Shown in pieces: positions 15,911-25,311 of a DNA stretch of 64,000 nucleotides. Position numbers and translations under genes: made by a program. The DNA comes from Roseibacillus ishigakijimensis (GTDB lineage Bacteria > Verrucomicrobiota > Verrucomicrobiia > Verrucomicrobiales > Akkermansiaceae). Location: contig NZ_JAENIO010000005.1 of NCBI RefSeq assembly GCF_016595415.1, positions 1 through 64,000 on the forward strand, read 5' to 3'. The notes beneath the pieces were generated by a model, which was not told the DNA's origin, searched no databases, and worked only from the letters and a program-made list of their open reading frames with translations. How positions within the stretch are numbered: the stretch's first letter is position 1; the number at the start of each line of letters is the position of its first letter.

Positions 15911-18900
15911 TCACTGCTCCTTTTCCTCCAGCAGGAGGGGCAGGCGGGTGAAGAGGAGGCGGGTGGTCACTTTTTCCAGGGGGAGGTGGAGGAGACGGGC
16001 GGTGGCGGCGCGGTAGAGGGCCATTTGCTCGGCGTAGTGACGACTGCGCTGGCGGGCTTCCGCGTGGTCGGCGACTTGGTCGGTCTTGAAGTCGAGGATG
16101 TCGGCGGAGAGGGCTTGGCCGGAGGGGGCGCGGATGATGGTGACGCGGTCGATGGTGCCGGAGATCCAGCGGCCGTCGAGCAGGATCTCGAAGTCCTGCT
16201 CGCGCCAGAGGGTGACGGTTTCTCCGCTGGCGAGGGGGGGCTTTTGTAAGGCCCGCAGGCAGGCGGGGTCGCGCAGGACCTGGGCGACCTGTTGGCGGGC
16301 TGCGGGGCTGGCGGGGCTGGCGGGGCCTGGGGGGAGGGAGTTTTGGTCAGGCCAGGAGAGGGCTTGGAAGAGGGCGTGGACGTCTTCGCCGAGCTGGCGG
16401 GCGGTGGTGTCGCGGGTGGCGAAGAGGGCTCCTGCGGGCTGCCAGTCGGCTTTGCGCGAGGGGGTGCGGCGGGCAGGACGGAGGCGGGGAGACAGGGCGC
16501 GGGGCGCGGGTGCGGGGGGGGCGGGCTCTTCTTTTTTTTCCTTGGTCGGGAGGTGTTTCCACCAATCGCGGCGGGTGTGTGGGGTGTCGCTCTGGTAGCG
16601 GACGAGGTAGCGGAGGTCGGCGAGGGTTTCTTCCTCTGGCTCGGCGTTGACGAGGGTTTCCTCAAGGAGGCGGACGAAGTTGCGGCTGCGGCTCTTGGCG
16701 GGCAGGGGGCTGGCGATGAGGTAGTTGGCGTAGCGGGCGCGGGTGAGGGCGACGTAGAACTTGCAGAGGGATTCGTAGCCGCTCTCGGCCTCCTGCTCTT
16801 CGAGATGGGCGCCGAGCACGGGGTCGGTCTCGCTGATGGCCTTGCGCGGGGGCTCGAGGATCCAGTCGACCTCACGGGTGGCGGGGTCGCGGTGGACGGC
16901 GATGCCTTCGCGGGCTTGGATGAGGGCGTTGCCGTCGAGCTGGGGGAGGATGGCCATGTCGAAGGTGAGGCCTTTGGACTTGTGAATGGTCATCACTTGC
17001 ACGGCGCTGGTGGAGCTGGCTTCGCGGAGGGTGTAGGCGCGGGCATAGTGCAGGAAGCGGTCGATGGAGCGGTCGCCGGCCTCGTCGAAGAGGCGGGCGG
17101 CCTGGGCGAGCTCGCGGAGGCGGCGCCGGGAGAACTCGTCGGGGAGGAGGGCGGCGGCCTCGCTGCGGGCGACCCAGTGGTGGAGGGTGGCCTCGAAGCC
17201 GTCGCGATGGAGGCGGGTGCGGACGAGGTCGCCGAGACCTTCGAGGGTGGGGTCTTCCTTTGCTAGGAGGGAGCCCAGTGGGGTCATGGCAAGGTGCTGG
17301 CGGGCAAAGCGGTCGCCGGGGTGGGCGGCGAGCTGGAAGAGCTGGAGGAAGGCGAGGGTGACGGGGTTGTCGATGCCGATGGCGACGTCGGACTCCGAGA
17401 TGACGGGAAGGCGTGAGGGGGAGTGGGCGCGGATGTAGTCGACGACTTCGCGGCCTTTTTGATTGCTCTGCACGAGGATGACGCAGGAGAGGCCGTGCTG
17501 GAGGGGCTGGATCTCCTCGAGGAGGGCCAGCATGAGGGCGAGGTTGTCCTCGGGGTCGGGTTTGTCCCCGGTGGGGAGGGGGGAGTAGTAGGCGGTGAGG
17601 CCGGGGAGCTGGTCATTGGGGGGGGCGACCTGGTGGGGGGACCAGTGCCAGCGGTCGAGGGCGGCGCGGGGGAAGCCGAGCTTCTCCAGAGCCCGGCGAT
17701 CGTTGAAGATGGTATTGAGGGGGCTGATGACGTCGTGGCCCGAGCGCCAGGAGACGCTGAGGTCGCGGGCGGTGAGGGCTCGCGGGCCCCGGTCCTGGTA
17801 GCGGCGGCGGATGTCGTCGAAGAGGCGGGTATCGCCGCCGCGCCAGCCGTAGATGGCTTGCTTGGTGTCGCCGACCTGGAAGAGGGAGCGCTCGCCGGAG
17901 GGGTCGTCCATGACTTCGTCGATGAGGTTTTGGATCACTTCCCACTGCAGGTAGGAGGTGTCTTGGAATTCGTCGAGGAGCCAGTGGTGGTAGTTGGCAT
18001 CGAGCCGGTAGTCGATGCGTAGGCGGCTCTCGGCATCGGCCTGTTGGCTGAGCAGGGGGACGGAGCTGCCGGCGGGGCCGGCGAGGAGGACGGTGATGTC
18101 TTGGAAGGTGAGCTGGCCCTTGCTGCGGATGAGCTGGGCGTAGCTCTCTTCGTATTCCTGGAGGAGGGCCCAGGTGCCGCGGGTGCGGCGCAGGCAGCTC
18201 TCGATCTCGGCTCCGACGAGGTGGGTGGTCAGATTTTCGAGGTGCCGGCAGGCGGTGGCGTCGAAGGTTTGTTTGTTGCGATTGATGGCGAAGGCGGTTT
18301 CCCCGGCTTGGATTTCGTCCCACTGGGCGAGGATCTTGCCAAGGATGCTATTGAGACGTCCCTCCCAGGGGGTGCCCGGGGTGTGGGCGAGGAGTTCGCG
18401 TTCGAATTGCCGCCACCATTCCCATTGCTTTTCCAGGAGGCCTTGTTCCTCGAAGTGGGCGAAGAGGGCGCTTAGCTCGGCCGCGGGTTCCCCGGGGCGG
18501 CCGAGCCAGGGGCAGCCCCGGGGCCAGATGCGATCGGGGTTGCCCCAGAGCTGGGGGCTGGCGGCGGTGAGAAAGAGGGCGTGCTTGCCCTGGATGTAGC
18601 GGTCGAGGAGGCCCTGCACGGCGGCTTCTTCCTGGCCTGCGGTGATGAGGCGGAAGGCTTCGAAAAAGGCGCTGTGGGAGTGCTCGTCGAAGGCTTGCTC
18701 GAAGACGCGGCGGAGGGCTTCGCTGCGGGCCAGGCTCTCCTGGTGGTCATCGAGGATGTCGAAGTCACCCGTGAGGCCGAATTCGGCGGGGAAGCTGCGC
18801 ACGATGTTGGCAAAGAGGGCGTCCAGGGTGCCGAGGAAGAGCCGGGGCATGCGGCGGACAAAGATGACGAGCAATTGGCGGTAATGAGCCTGGGTGAGCT

Positions 18901-19174
18901 GGCTGAGGAGGGGGTGGAGCGGGTTGCTGGCGGGGTCGGAGGGGCCGGCCAGTTTGCGGGCGTTTTCCTCGGAGGTGGCTCCTTGGGCCAGTTTCTTGAG
19001 AATCTCGTCAAAGAACTCGCCGGCGGCTTTGCGGGTGAAGGTGAGGGCGAGGATCTTCTCGGGCTGGGGCTCGCGCCCGGCCAGAAGCTCGCGGGCCATG
19101 AGGGCGAGATAGCGGTTGGTGAGTTGGTAGGTCTTCCCCGAACCAGCGGAGGCGAGAATGATTTCGTTAGTCAT
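15911..19174 (-). CDS. addA: UvrD-family helicase/nuclease, AddA-like (RecB family)
   Basis: The 1087-residue protein has a Walker A at the very start (ASAGSGKT, residues ~8-15), helicase motif Ia (ALTFTRKAAGEF) and a Walker B LLDEFQDTSYLQW. Motif IV-VI blocks include VGDTKQAIYGWRGGD and TIHKSKGLTFD. A C-terminal PD-(D/E)XK nuclease follows (GTIDRVTI...DILDFKTDQ). With its neighbour it should process double-strand DNA ends for RecA loading. The ATG at 19174 overlaps the stop of the AddB-like gene by eight bases. The long frame upstream of that ATG is only the antiphase shadow of addB. Confidence 0.9.
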   Translation of the reverse strand: MTNEIILASAGSGKTYQLTNRYLALMARELLAGREPQPEKILALTFTRKAAGEFFDEILKKLAQGATSEENARKLAGPSDPASNPLHPLLSQLTQAHYRQLLVIFVRRMPRLFLGTLDALFANIVRSFPAEFGLTGDFDILDDHQESLARSEALRRVFEQAFDEHSHSAFFEAFRLITAGQEEAAVQGLLDRYIQGKHALFLTAASPQLWGNPDRIWPRGCPWLGRPGEPAAELSALFAHFEEQGLLEKQWEWWRQFERELLAHTPGTPWEGRLNSILGKILAQWDEIQAGETAFAINRNKQTFDATACRHLENLTTHLVGAEIESCLRRTRGTWALLQEYEESYAQLIRSKGQLTFQDITVLLAGPAGSSVPLLSQQADAESRLRIDYRLDANYHHWLLDEFQDTSYLQWEVIQNLIDEVMDDPSGERSLFQVGDTKQAIYGWRGGDTRLFDDIRRRYQDRGPRALTARDLSVSWRSGHDVISPLNTIFNDRRALEKLGFPRAALDRWHWSPHQVAPPNDQLPGLTAYYSPLPTGDKPDPEDNLALMLALLEEIQPLQHGLSCVILVQSNQKGREVVDYIRAHSPSRLPVISESDVAIGIDNPVTLAFLQLFQLAAHPGDRFARQHLAMTPLGSLLAKEDPTLEGLGDLVRTRLHRDGFEATLHHWVARSEAAALLPDEFSRRRLRELAQAARLFDEAGDRSIDRFLHYARAYTLREASSTSAVQVMTIHKSKGLTFDMAILPQLDGNALIQAREGIAVHRDPATREVDWILEPPRKAISETDPVLGAHLEEQEAESGYESLCKFYVALTRARYANYLIASPLPAKSRSRNFVRLLEETLVNAEPEEETLADLRYLVRYQSDTPHTRRDWWKHLPTKEKKEEPAPPAPAPRALSPRLRPARRTPSRKADWQPAGALFATRDTTARQLGEDVHALFQALSWPDQNSLPPGPASPASPAARQQVAQVLRDPACLRALQKPPLASGETVTLWREQDFEILLDGRWISGTIDRVTIIRAPSGQALSADILDFKTDQVADHAEARQRSRHYAEQMALYRAATARLLHLPLEKVTTRLLFTRLPLLLEEKEQ

Positions 19175-22058
19175 GGGCGGGGCTGGCTGTCGGGTGCACA
19201 GGACGGGTGGCGGAGAGGGTGGTGGGCTGGACGGCCTCGGTGGGTTTGGCAAAGAGGAGCTCCTCGAAGTCGTCGTGTTCGACGCGTTGGGTCGGGGGCC
19301 AGAAGATTTGCTCCCGGATGGCGCGGGCGACTCCCCGGGCGCAGTCTTCGGCGGCATCGAGCACCTCGTGGTCGAGGCTTTCCCAGAGGTCGAGGTGGAC
19401 GTCTCCCTTGGTGGCACCCAGTTGCACGTAGCCCGCCGTGCGGGGGCGCTTGGGGTAGCGGTCGCGCAGGGCGAGGAGGTAGAGGGGGATTTGCAGATTG
19501 CTCCAGACCTGCTCGCGCTTGCCTTCCTTGAGCTGTTGCCAGGCGGGGAAGTCGCTGAGGGTTTCGGAGCGTTTGAGGTTGCGCAGGTGGGCCTTGATGA
19601 CGGGGGTGGGCTTTTTCTTGGTCTTGAAGTCGAGGATGCGGAGCCCTTCCTCGGGGTGTTCCTCAATGCGGTCGATGTAGCCTTTCAGCGTCATACCTTC
19701 CAATTGGAAAGGGTGGTCGGCGGGGGCCAGAGGGGCCTCGGTGGTGAGGATGCGCCATCCCCCGGCCCGTTGGCGGGCCTCCAGGTGGGCCCACCAGCGC
19801 AGTCGCTGGCGGATGGAGTTGGCTTGCAGGATGAGGGGGGCGGAGAGGCGCTCGCCGTAGGTCTCGACCAGTTGTTGGGAGACCAGGTCGTCGAAGCATT
19901 CCGCGATTTCCTTGGCGGACTCCGAGGAGGCTGCGCTGCTGTCCGCGAATTTCTCCAAAATGTGGTGGGTGAAGGTGCCGAAGTCGCGGGCATTCAGCTC
20001 ACTGCGGTCCAGGTCGGGCCTTTGCATGCGCAGCTGGTGCTTGAGGTAGTAGCGGAATGGGCAGGCGAGGTAGGAGGCGAAGGAGGTGACGGAGAGAGTG
20101 GCGGGGGGGTCGCCGGGGGCGGGTGGGGTGAGCTGCCAGCCGAGGGTCCAGGGGAGCGGCTGGGGGGCATTGTCGCTCTCGCGAAAGAGGAGGTTGACGC
20201 GGGCGGGGAGGTCTTCCGCGCTGGTGGCGAGGAGGAGGCGGGAGGGGCGCAGGGGATCGCCCTGGCTGGTGGTGCGGCCGAAGAGGAGGTCGACGCGGCC
20301 GGTGGCCTGGCGGGCGGCGAGGAGGCTGGTGAGGAGATGGCGGTCGCGGGCTTCGCGGTGGGCATTGTGACGGAGGCCGAGGAGGATGCGGGCCCGGTTG
20401 GGGAGCCAGGGGTGGCCTTGCACGCTCTCCGGGAGGGAGCCTTCATTGCAGCCAGTGAGGACGAGATGAGGGGCGTCTTCCCAGGGAAGTTCCAGCCAGC
20501 CGGGCAGGTCGAGGGCGTGGTCCGGCCGGGCATCGGGGATGGTCTGTTGCTCCAAGAGGGTTTGGTAGAGCTGGAAGCTCTCGCTCGCGGAGATCCCGGC
20601 GAGGGGGAGCTCTTGCAATTCCTGGAGAACTTCCTGACAGAGCTGGGCGGTGGTGGCGAAGCCCTCGTCCGCAGGCAAGTCGGTGTGGGCATAGATGTCG
20701 GCAAGGAGGGAGGGGAGGCTCTCCCCGAGAGGCTGTCTTTCGCCATTTCGCAAATGAAACTGGGCCCAGCTCAAGGCCCGTCCGATGACCGCTCCGAATT
20801 TCCTTTGATCATAGGGAAGAACGGCCCAGGCATCGTCCAGCGACTCGCAGAGATGGGCTTCGTGAAAGTCGTCAAAGGCTCTCAGAACCTGGCTGGCGGG
20901 GAAGGGGGTGCTGCCCTCGGGCACCTCGAAGGAACCGGCTGCGGCGGCCACGCCGGGCACGCGCAGGAGCTCGCGGAAGGTGCTCAGGGCGGGCTGGCCG
21001 AGGAACTCGCGCCAGAGCCGGAGGAGGTGGCAGATCCCTTGGCGGGAGAGAGGCGTGCCCGCAGGATCGAAGCTCGCGAGCCCACGCTGGGCTAGCTCCT
21101 CTTGCAAGGGGGCGAGCACCTCGGGGTCGGGCACTCCCACTGCGGCGACGAGGTGGGGCTCGGGGTGCTCGCTCACCAGGGCGGCAGCTTTCCCGGCCTG
21201 CTCGGCGGGGTGGCGGGCCTGCTGGAGAGCTTCCTCGGGGAGGTCGAGCGGGCCTTGTAGCCAGTCCTCGTGTGGCAGCCCCCAGCGGGTGAAGAGCGCG
21301 GCTTTTTCCTCCGGGGCGTGAATGGCGACTGCGAGGGGGAGCTTTGCGGCGAGGTTTTCCAACAGGGTCTCCAGCGCGGGAGGGGGATCGGGGAGACCGA
21401 GGAGGAGAAGACTTTTTCCCTGCGGCGGGAGGGCGGGATTTTCCAGGGCCAGGCGCCGGGCCTGTTGCCGGGGAAGGCGGTTCTGCTGGAGGAGGTGGCG
21501 GTGGGTCAGCTGTTCCAGATGGGCCAGCTCCTGCCAGCGCTCGGGCTCCAGATCGTGCTCGCCGAGGACCTTGGCCGCGTAGCTGGCATGGTGCGCCGCC
21601 TCCCCGAGCAAGGACTGCACTTGCTGGAACTGGCGCGCGGTGTGCAGGGCCCACGAAAAGCTCTGGGCCGGGATCTCTTTGGGAAAGAGCGCGGGGAAAT
21701 CGGTGGGCTCGATGGTGCGCAGAACCTCCACCCAGGCGATGAGGGATTCCGCTTGGCTGGCGAGGGGGAACTCGGGATCGCGCGGCACGAGCAAGTCGTC
21801 GGGATTGAGCAGGATGGGGGGCAGGACGCCGCTGTCCCGCTCCGCAGCATGGAGGGCGAGGGCCTCGCGCAGGCGGCGGGAAGCATTGCGGGTGGGCACG
21901 ACCACGATTTGGTCGGAGAGATCGAGCACGCCTCCCTGCCAGTCACGCGCGAGATAGCGAACGGCGAGAGGGAGAAGGGGCTCGTGCCAGCCGAGAAAGA
22001 TCCGTTCAACGGAGGGAGGTTGGTTAAGATCGAATTCGGTTTGTTGGGGACTGGCCAT
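19167..22058 (-). CDS. addB: PD-(D/E)XK nuclease, AddB-like subunit
   Basis: A 963-residue partner of AddA. The N-terminal two thirds is a degenerate helicase-like scaffold (VVPTRNASRRLREAL near residue 55). The C-terminal part is a RecB-type nuclease: YLACPFRYYLKH, YIDRIE and ILDFKTKKKP are clear. The cysteine before PFRYYL is kept, but the later cysteine trio that completes the iron-sulfur cluster in Bacillus AddB is not seen; the end reads WPPTQRVEHDDFEELLF instead. It is first in the operon with addA. Confidence 0.82.
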   Translation of the reverse strand: MASPQQTEFDLNQPPSVERIFLGWHEPLLPLAVRYLARDWQGGVLDLSDQIVVVPTRNASRRLREALALHAAERDSGVLPPILLNPDDLLVPRDPEFPLASQAESLIAWVEVLRTIEPTDFPALFPKEIPAQSFSWALHTARQFQQVQSLLGEAAHHASYAAKVLGEHDLEPERWQELAHLEQLTHRHLLQQNRLPRQQARRLALENPALPPQGKSLLLLGLPDPPPALETLLENLAAKLPLAVAIHAPEEKAALFTRWGLPHEDWLQGPLDLPEEALQQARHPAEQAGKAAALVSEHPEPHLVAAVGVPDPEVLAPLQEELAQRGLASFDPAGTPLSRQGICHLLRLWREFLGQPALSTFRELLRVPGVAAAAGSFEVPEGSTPFPASQVLRAFDDFHEAHLCESLDDAWAVLPYDQRKFGAVIGRALSWAQFHLRNGERQPLGESLPSLLADIYAHTDLPADEGFATTAQLCQEVLQELQELPLAGISASESFQLYQTLLEQQTIPDARPDHALDLPGWLELPWEDAPHLVLTGCNEGSLPESVQGHPWLPNRARILLGLRHNAHREARDRHLLTSLLAARQATGRVDLLFGRTTSQGDPLRPSRLLLATSAEDLPARVNLLFRESDNAPQPLPWTLGWQLTPPAPGDPPATLSVTSFASYLACPFRYYLKHQLRMQRPDLDRSELNARDFGTFTHHILEKFADSSAASSESAKEIAECFDDLVSQQLVETYGERLSAPLILQANSIRQRLRWWAHLEARQRAGGWRILTTEAPLAPADHPFQLEGMTLKGYIDRIEEHPEEGLRILDFKTKKKPTPVIKAHLRNLKRSETLSDFPAWQQLKEGKREQVWSNLQIPLYLLALRDRYPKRPRTAGYVQLGATKGDVHLDLWESLDHEVLDAAEDCARGVARAIREQIFWPPTQRVEHDDFEELLFAKPTEAVQPTTLSATRPVHPTASPAHD

Positions 22059-22149
22059 ACTTCATTGATGACAGAAATGTTCGCGAGGAAAACCGATATC
22101 GTTGCCAGTTTAGATTGTTCGACTAAAAAATCAGCTTGTTGAACCGTTC

Positions 22150-22413
22150 GTGATAACGCACGTTTTGGGGGTGAAGACAGTCACCGCCACATCGGCTCGC
22201 TCAGATTTATACAGGCTGATCGATTCTGCCCAGACCTCGCACGAACCGATTCAGATCACCGGCAAGCGCGGCAACGCGGTGCTGGTTGCTGAGGGCGATT
22301 GGCGCGCCATTCAAGAGACTCTTTATCTCCTCGGCATTCCCGGTATGCGGGAGTCCATCGTTGAAGGGATGTCTGAGCCTATCGAGAATTGCAGCGAGGA
22401 GATTGATTTGTGA
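22150..22413 (+). CDS. YefM/Phd-family antitoxin
   Basis: A small protein (87 residues from GTG at 22150, or 80 from GTG at 22171). The conserved start KTVTATSARSDLYRLID argues for the second GTG. The N-terminal part folds as the DNA-binding Phd domain, and the C-terminal tail (EPIENCSEEIDL) should wrap the toxin. It overlaps the toxin gene by four bases (GTGA), the usual order for YefM-YoeB modules, and likely represses its own promoter. Confidence 0.88.
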   Translation: MITHVLGVKTVTATSARSDLYRLIDSAQTSHEPIQITGKRGNAVLVAEGDWRAIQETLYLLGIPGMRESIVEGMSEPIENCSEEIDL

Positions 22414-22673
22414 GCTACAAGCTGGTCTATACCCGGCAGGCCCGGAAAGACGCGAAGAAGCTCAAAGGCACTTATCTCGCGGAGAAGGCCAAGAATTTGT
22501 TAGCGCTGATTGAGAAGGATCCTTTCGCTGATCCACCACCCTTTGAAGCCTTGGTTGGAGACCTCAAGGGCGCTTACTCACGACGCCTCAATATTCAGCA
22601 TCGGTTGGTCTACCAAGTCTTGGCCGATGAATCCACGGTCAAAGTCCTGAGACTCTGGACCCACTACGAATAG
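22410..22673 (+). CDS. YoeB/Txe-family mRNA interferase toxin
   Basis: The 87-residue toxin has the RelE fold. Residues matching the YoeB active site are present: Glu in PFEALVGDL, Arg in YSRRLN and a C-terminal His followed by Tyr (WTHYE). By family it cleaves mRNA at the ribosomal A site under stress when the antitoxin is degraded. It is the second gene of the pair, with a GTG start overlapping the antitoxin stop. It appears intact. Confidence 0.9.
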   Translation: MSYKLVYTRQARKDAKKLKGTYLAEKAKNLLALIEKDPFADPPPFEALVGDLKGAYSRRLNIQHRLVYQVLADESTVKVLRLWTHYE

Positions 22674-22790
22674 ACCGGGAGCCCAAGCGGCACACACCCA
22701 CGGCCCGTCATGAGGAGTCAGCTTTCCCGCTATTCTGACTTTCAAATCTGAGTTCTTGCTCGCACTCCATCGAGGGTGGAGCCAGGGACC

Positions 22791-23351
22791 TTATCGCAGG
22801 ACCTCCAGCGGTTGGTCGGCGAGATTCAGTTCTTCGATGAGGTGAAAGAGGATCAAGAGAGAGGCTGCGGCATCGAAGAGGGCGTCGTGCCAATCGCGAT
22901 CGGGCACGAGGGTGCGCAAGCGTTTGCTGAGCAGGAGGCTGTCGCAGAGGCGGCCGAGCTTGTGGGAGGGGGCCTGGGGATAGACCTTGCGGCCGAGCTT
23001 GAGGGTGTCGATCCACGGGCCGAAGGGGTGGCCGGGAAGGGCGGCCAGGAAGCGCTTCTCGGTGCCATGGGCGTGCGCCACCAGGGGGCGGTTGGCAAGG
23101 TGCTGCTGCAGAGTCGGATAGAGCTGGAGGAGGGTGGGAGCCTCTTCCAACTGCTCGTTGCTGATGCCGTGAACGCGCTGGGCACCCGGGGTGACCGGGC
23201 GATCAATGGCCAGGAAGCTATCGTAGAGGACGGGCATTTCGCCAGGCTTGCCGGTAGCGATGCCGATCTGGATGGGGACATCGGGCTGGCCGGGCACCGC
23301 ACCCGCAGCCTCGAAGTCCAGCGCGGCAAAGGTGGTCTCGGCAATGGTCAT
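22791..23351 (-). CDS. DEDDh-type 3'-5' exonuclease
   Basis: A 186-residue exonuclease of the DnaQ/epsilon-like superfamily. The first motif is ALDFEAAG (Asp and Glu ligands), HGIS is present, and the last motif WHDALFDAAA gives the His and Asp. The middle acidic residue appears as Glu in VAHAHGTEKRF where Asp is more common. It probably trims DNA or RNA ends. The ATG at 23351 begins the conserved strand. It stands as a single gene, divergent from the FAD oxidoreductase operon. Confidence 0.82.
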   Translation of the reverse strand: MTIAETTFAALDFEAAGAVPGQPDVPIQIGIATGKPGEMPVLYDSFLAIDRPVTPGAQRVHGISNEQLEEAPTLLQLYPTLQQHLANRPLVAHAHGTEKRFLAALPGHPFGPWIDTLKLGRKVYPQAPSHKLGRLCDSLLLSKRLRTLVPDRDWHDALFDAAASLLILFHLIEELNLADQPLEVLR

Positions 23352-23430
23352 CGCGGCACTGATGGCGCTGGGGCCCGCTTTTGGCAATCTTTGTTACACT
23401 TTGCCGATGGAAAGAGACATCCTCTCCGTA

Positions 23431-25293
23431 ATGATGACCATGATCGATCGGAAGTCTCTCTGGGGTGCGTTAGTCGGAACGGTGCTGACTGCCAATCTGT
23501 TGTCGGCGGAAAGAATTCTCGTGGAAGCAGAGTCTCTTTCCGACCGGGGCGAGTGGAAGCTCGATACCCAGTTCATCGAGCTGATGGGTTCGCCTTACCT
23601 GTTGGCGCACGGGATGGGAGAGCCGGTGGGGCCTGCCAAGGGGAGCTTCGCGGTCACCGAGGGCGGAGATTACCAAGTCTGGGTGCGCACGCTGGATTGG
23701 TCGGAGCAGCTGGGTCAGGCCGAGGGAGCCGGGCGCTTTTCCTTGGAAATCGCGGGCCAGAAAATCGACCACGAGCTCGGGGCGGGCGAACCGGCCTGGG
23801 CTTGGGAGCGGGCGGGCGAAATCGCTCTTGCGGTGGGGGAGCACCCGGTGACGGTGACGGATCTGACCGGATTCAACGGCCGCTTCGACGCGCTCTACCT
23901 CAGCAATGAGGAAGGAGATACCCCGCCGGAGGATTCGTCCATTTTGCCCCAATGGCGCCGCGAGTTGCTGGCTTTGCCCGAGGAGCCCATCGCGGAGGAC
24001 GGCTATGATTTGGTCGTGGTGGGCGGGGGCTATGGAGGTCTGGGAGCGGCTCTCTCCGCCGCGCGCAATGGGTGCCGGGTCGCACTCATCGAGAGCCGCC
24101 AAGTCCTGGGTGGTAACGGTTCCTCGGAGATTCGGGTCTGGGCCCAGGGCACCTTCCCGCCCTCGGAATACCCGCTTGCCGACATCATCAAGGAGTTCAC
24201 CGACGAGGCGGAGGCCTCCCCGGCTCCGGCCGAGCAGTTTGGCGATGCCAAGAAGGAAGCTGTCGTGAGGGCGGAGGACAACATCACCCTCTTTCTCAAT
24301 CAACATGCCTTCGGGGTTGAAATGGAGGAGGGAAAAATCGCTGCTGTTCTGGGGCTTGATACCCGCACCAGTGAGGTTCGGCGCTTCAGTGCTCCGCTCT
24401 TTGCCGATTGCACCGGTCACGGCTGGATCGCGGCCAAGGCCGGGGCGGATACCCGTATGGAGGAGGGCGGTCGCATGGGGATGAGCAACATGTGGATGTG
24501 GCACAATGGCGAAGAGGAAGTGGCCTTTCCCCACCAGGATTGGATGCTCGATCTTGCGGAGGAGGACTTTCCTTTCCCCGTCCGCTTCCACGGGCAGTGG
24601 TTCTGGGAAAGCGGCTTTGACCAGCATCCTATCAATGATTTGGAGAAGATTCGCGACTGGAATTTGCTGGCCGTTTACAGTGCCTGGAGCGCGATGAAAA
24701 ATAAGGGGGCTTACGCGGAGCGTGATCCGGCCGAGGCCGCCTACGCCAAGGCCCGCCTGGGGTGGTTGGCGCATATCGGGGGCACCCGCGAGACTCAGCA
24801 GGTGCTCGGCGATGTTATTTTGACCGAGGAAGAAATTCTGGGAGGCAAGGAGTTTCCCGATGGCTGTGTATTGACCACCTGGTCCATCGACCTCCACTAT
24901 CCTCACGACACCTACAAGGGTGGAACCGAGCAAGGACGCCCCTTCATCTCCAAAGCCGTCCATGATCGGGGAGTGGACCGCAAGGTGGGCTATCCCATTC
25001 CCTATCGCTGCTTCTACTCCCGCAATGTGCCGAACCTATTCACCGCAGGGCGCAATATCAGTGTCACTCACGAAGCCCTCGGGACCATTCGGGTGATGAA
25101 TACCATCGGGATGATGGGAGTGGTGGTGGGCAAGGCGGCCGCGCTGTGCCAGGTCCACGATACTCTCCCGCGCGGAGTGTATGAGAATCATCTGCCGGAG
25201 CTCAAATTTCTCATGCGCCAACCGGGAGCCCACCGTTACGAGAAACTCAGCGACTTGGCCGCCGATTTGGAAAAAGCCGACGGGCTGAAGTAA
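23431..25293 (+). CDS. secreted FAD-dependent oxidoreductase (FAD_oxidored type)
   Basis: The ~620-residue protein has a signal peptide (hydrophobic stretch ending LLSAER) and an N-terminal beta-rich module (about 30-170) seen in PVC homologs. The flavin domain starts with the dinucleotide motif VVVGGGYGGLGAA and the ESRQVLGGNGSSE loop. It ends with FTAGRNISVTHEALG, the C-terminal FAD contact. Substrate is unknown; some homologs are named xanthan lyase without proof. ATG at 23431 is used, with 23407 and 23440 possible. It is 18 bases ahead of a membrane FMN-binding protein and ApbE, suggesting a shared extracytoplasmic redox role. Confidence 0.82.
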   Translation: MMTMIDRKSLWGALVGTVLTANLLSAERILVEAESLSDRGEWKLDTQFIELMGSPYLLAHGMGEPVGPAKGSFAVTEGGDYQVWVRTLDWSEQLGQAEGAGRFSLEIAGQKIDHELGAGEPAWAWERAGEIALAVGEHPVTVTDLTGFNGRFDALYLSNEEGDTPPEDSSILPQWRRELLALPEEPIAEDGYDLVVVGGGYGGLGAALSAARNGCRVALIESRQVLGGNGSSEIRVWAQGTFPPSEYPLADIIKEFTDEAEASPAPAEQFGDAKKEAVVRAEDNITLFLNQHAFGVEMEEGKIAAVLGLDTRTSEVRRFSAPLFADCTGHGWIAAKAGADTRMEEGGRMGMSNMWMWHNGEEEVAFPHQDWMLDLAEEDFPFPVRFHGQWFWESGFDQHPINDLEKIRDWNLLAVYSAWSAMKNKGAYAERDPAEAAYAKARLGWLAHIGGTRETQQVLGDVILTEEEILGGKEFPDGCVLTTWSIDLHYPHDTYKGGTEQGRPFISKAVHDRGVDRKVGYPIPYRCFYSRNVPNLFTAGRNISVTHEALGTIRVMNTIGMMGVVVGKAAALCQVHDTLPRGVYENHLPELKFLMRQPGAHRYEKLSDLAADLEKADGLK

Positions 25294-25311
25294 TTGCCCT
25301 TTGCCGCCCTC

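Noticed and set aside
19158-21095. 645-codon + strand frame, and similar ones at 16292-17266 and 9215-11203
   Set aside because: Antisense to the addB, addA and chimera genes; composition is that of a complementary GC-rich strand.
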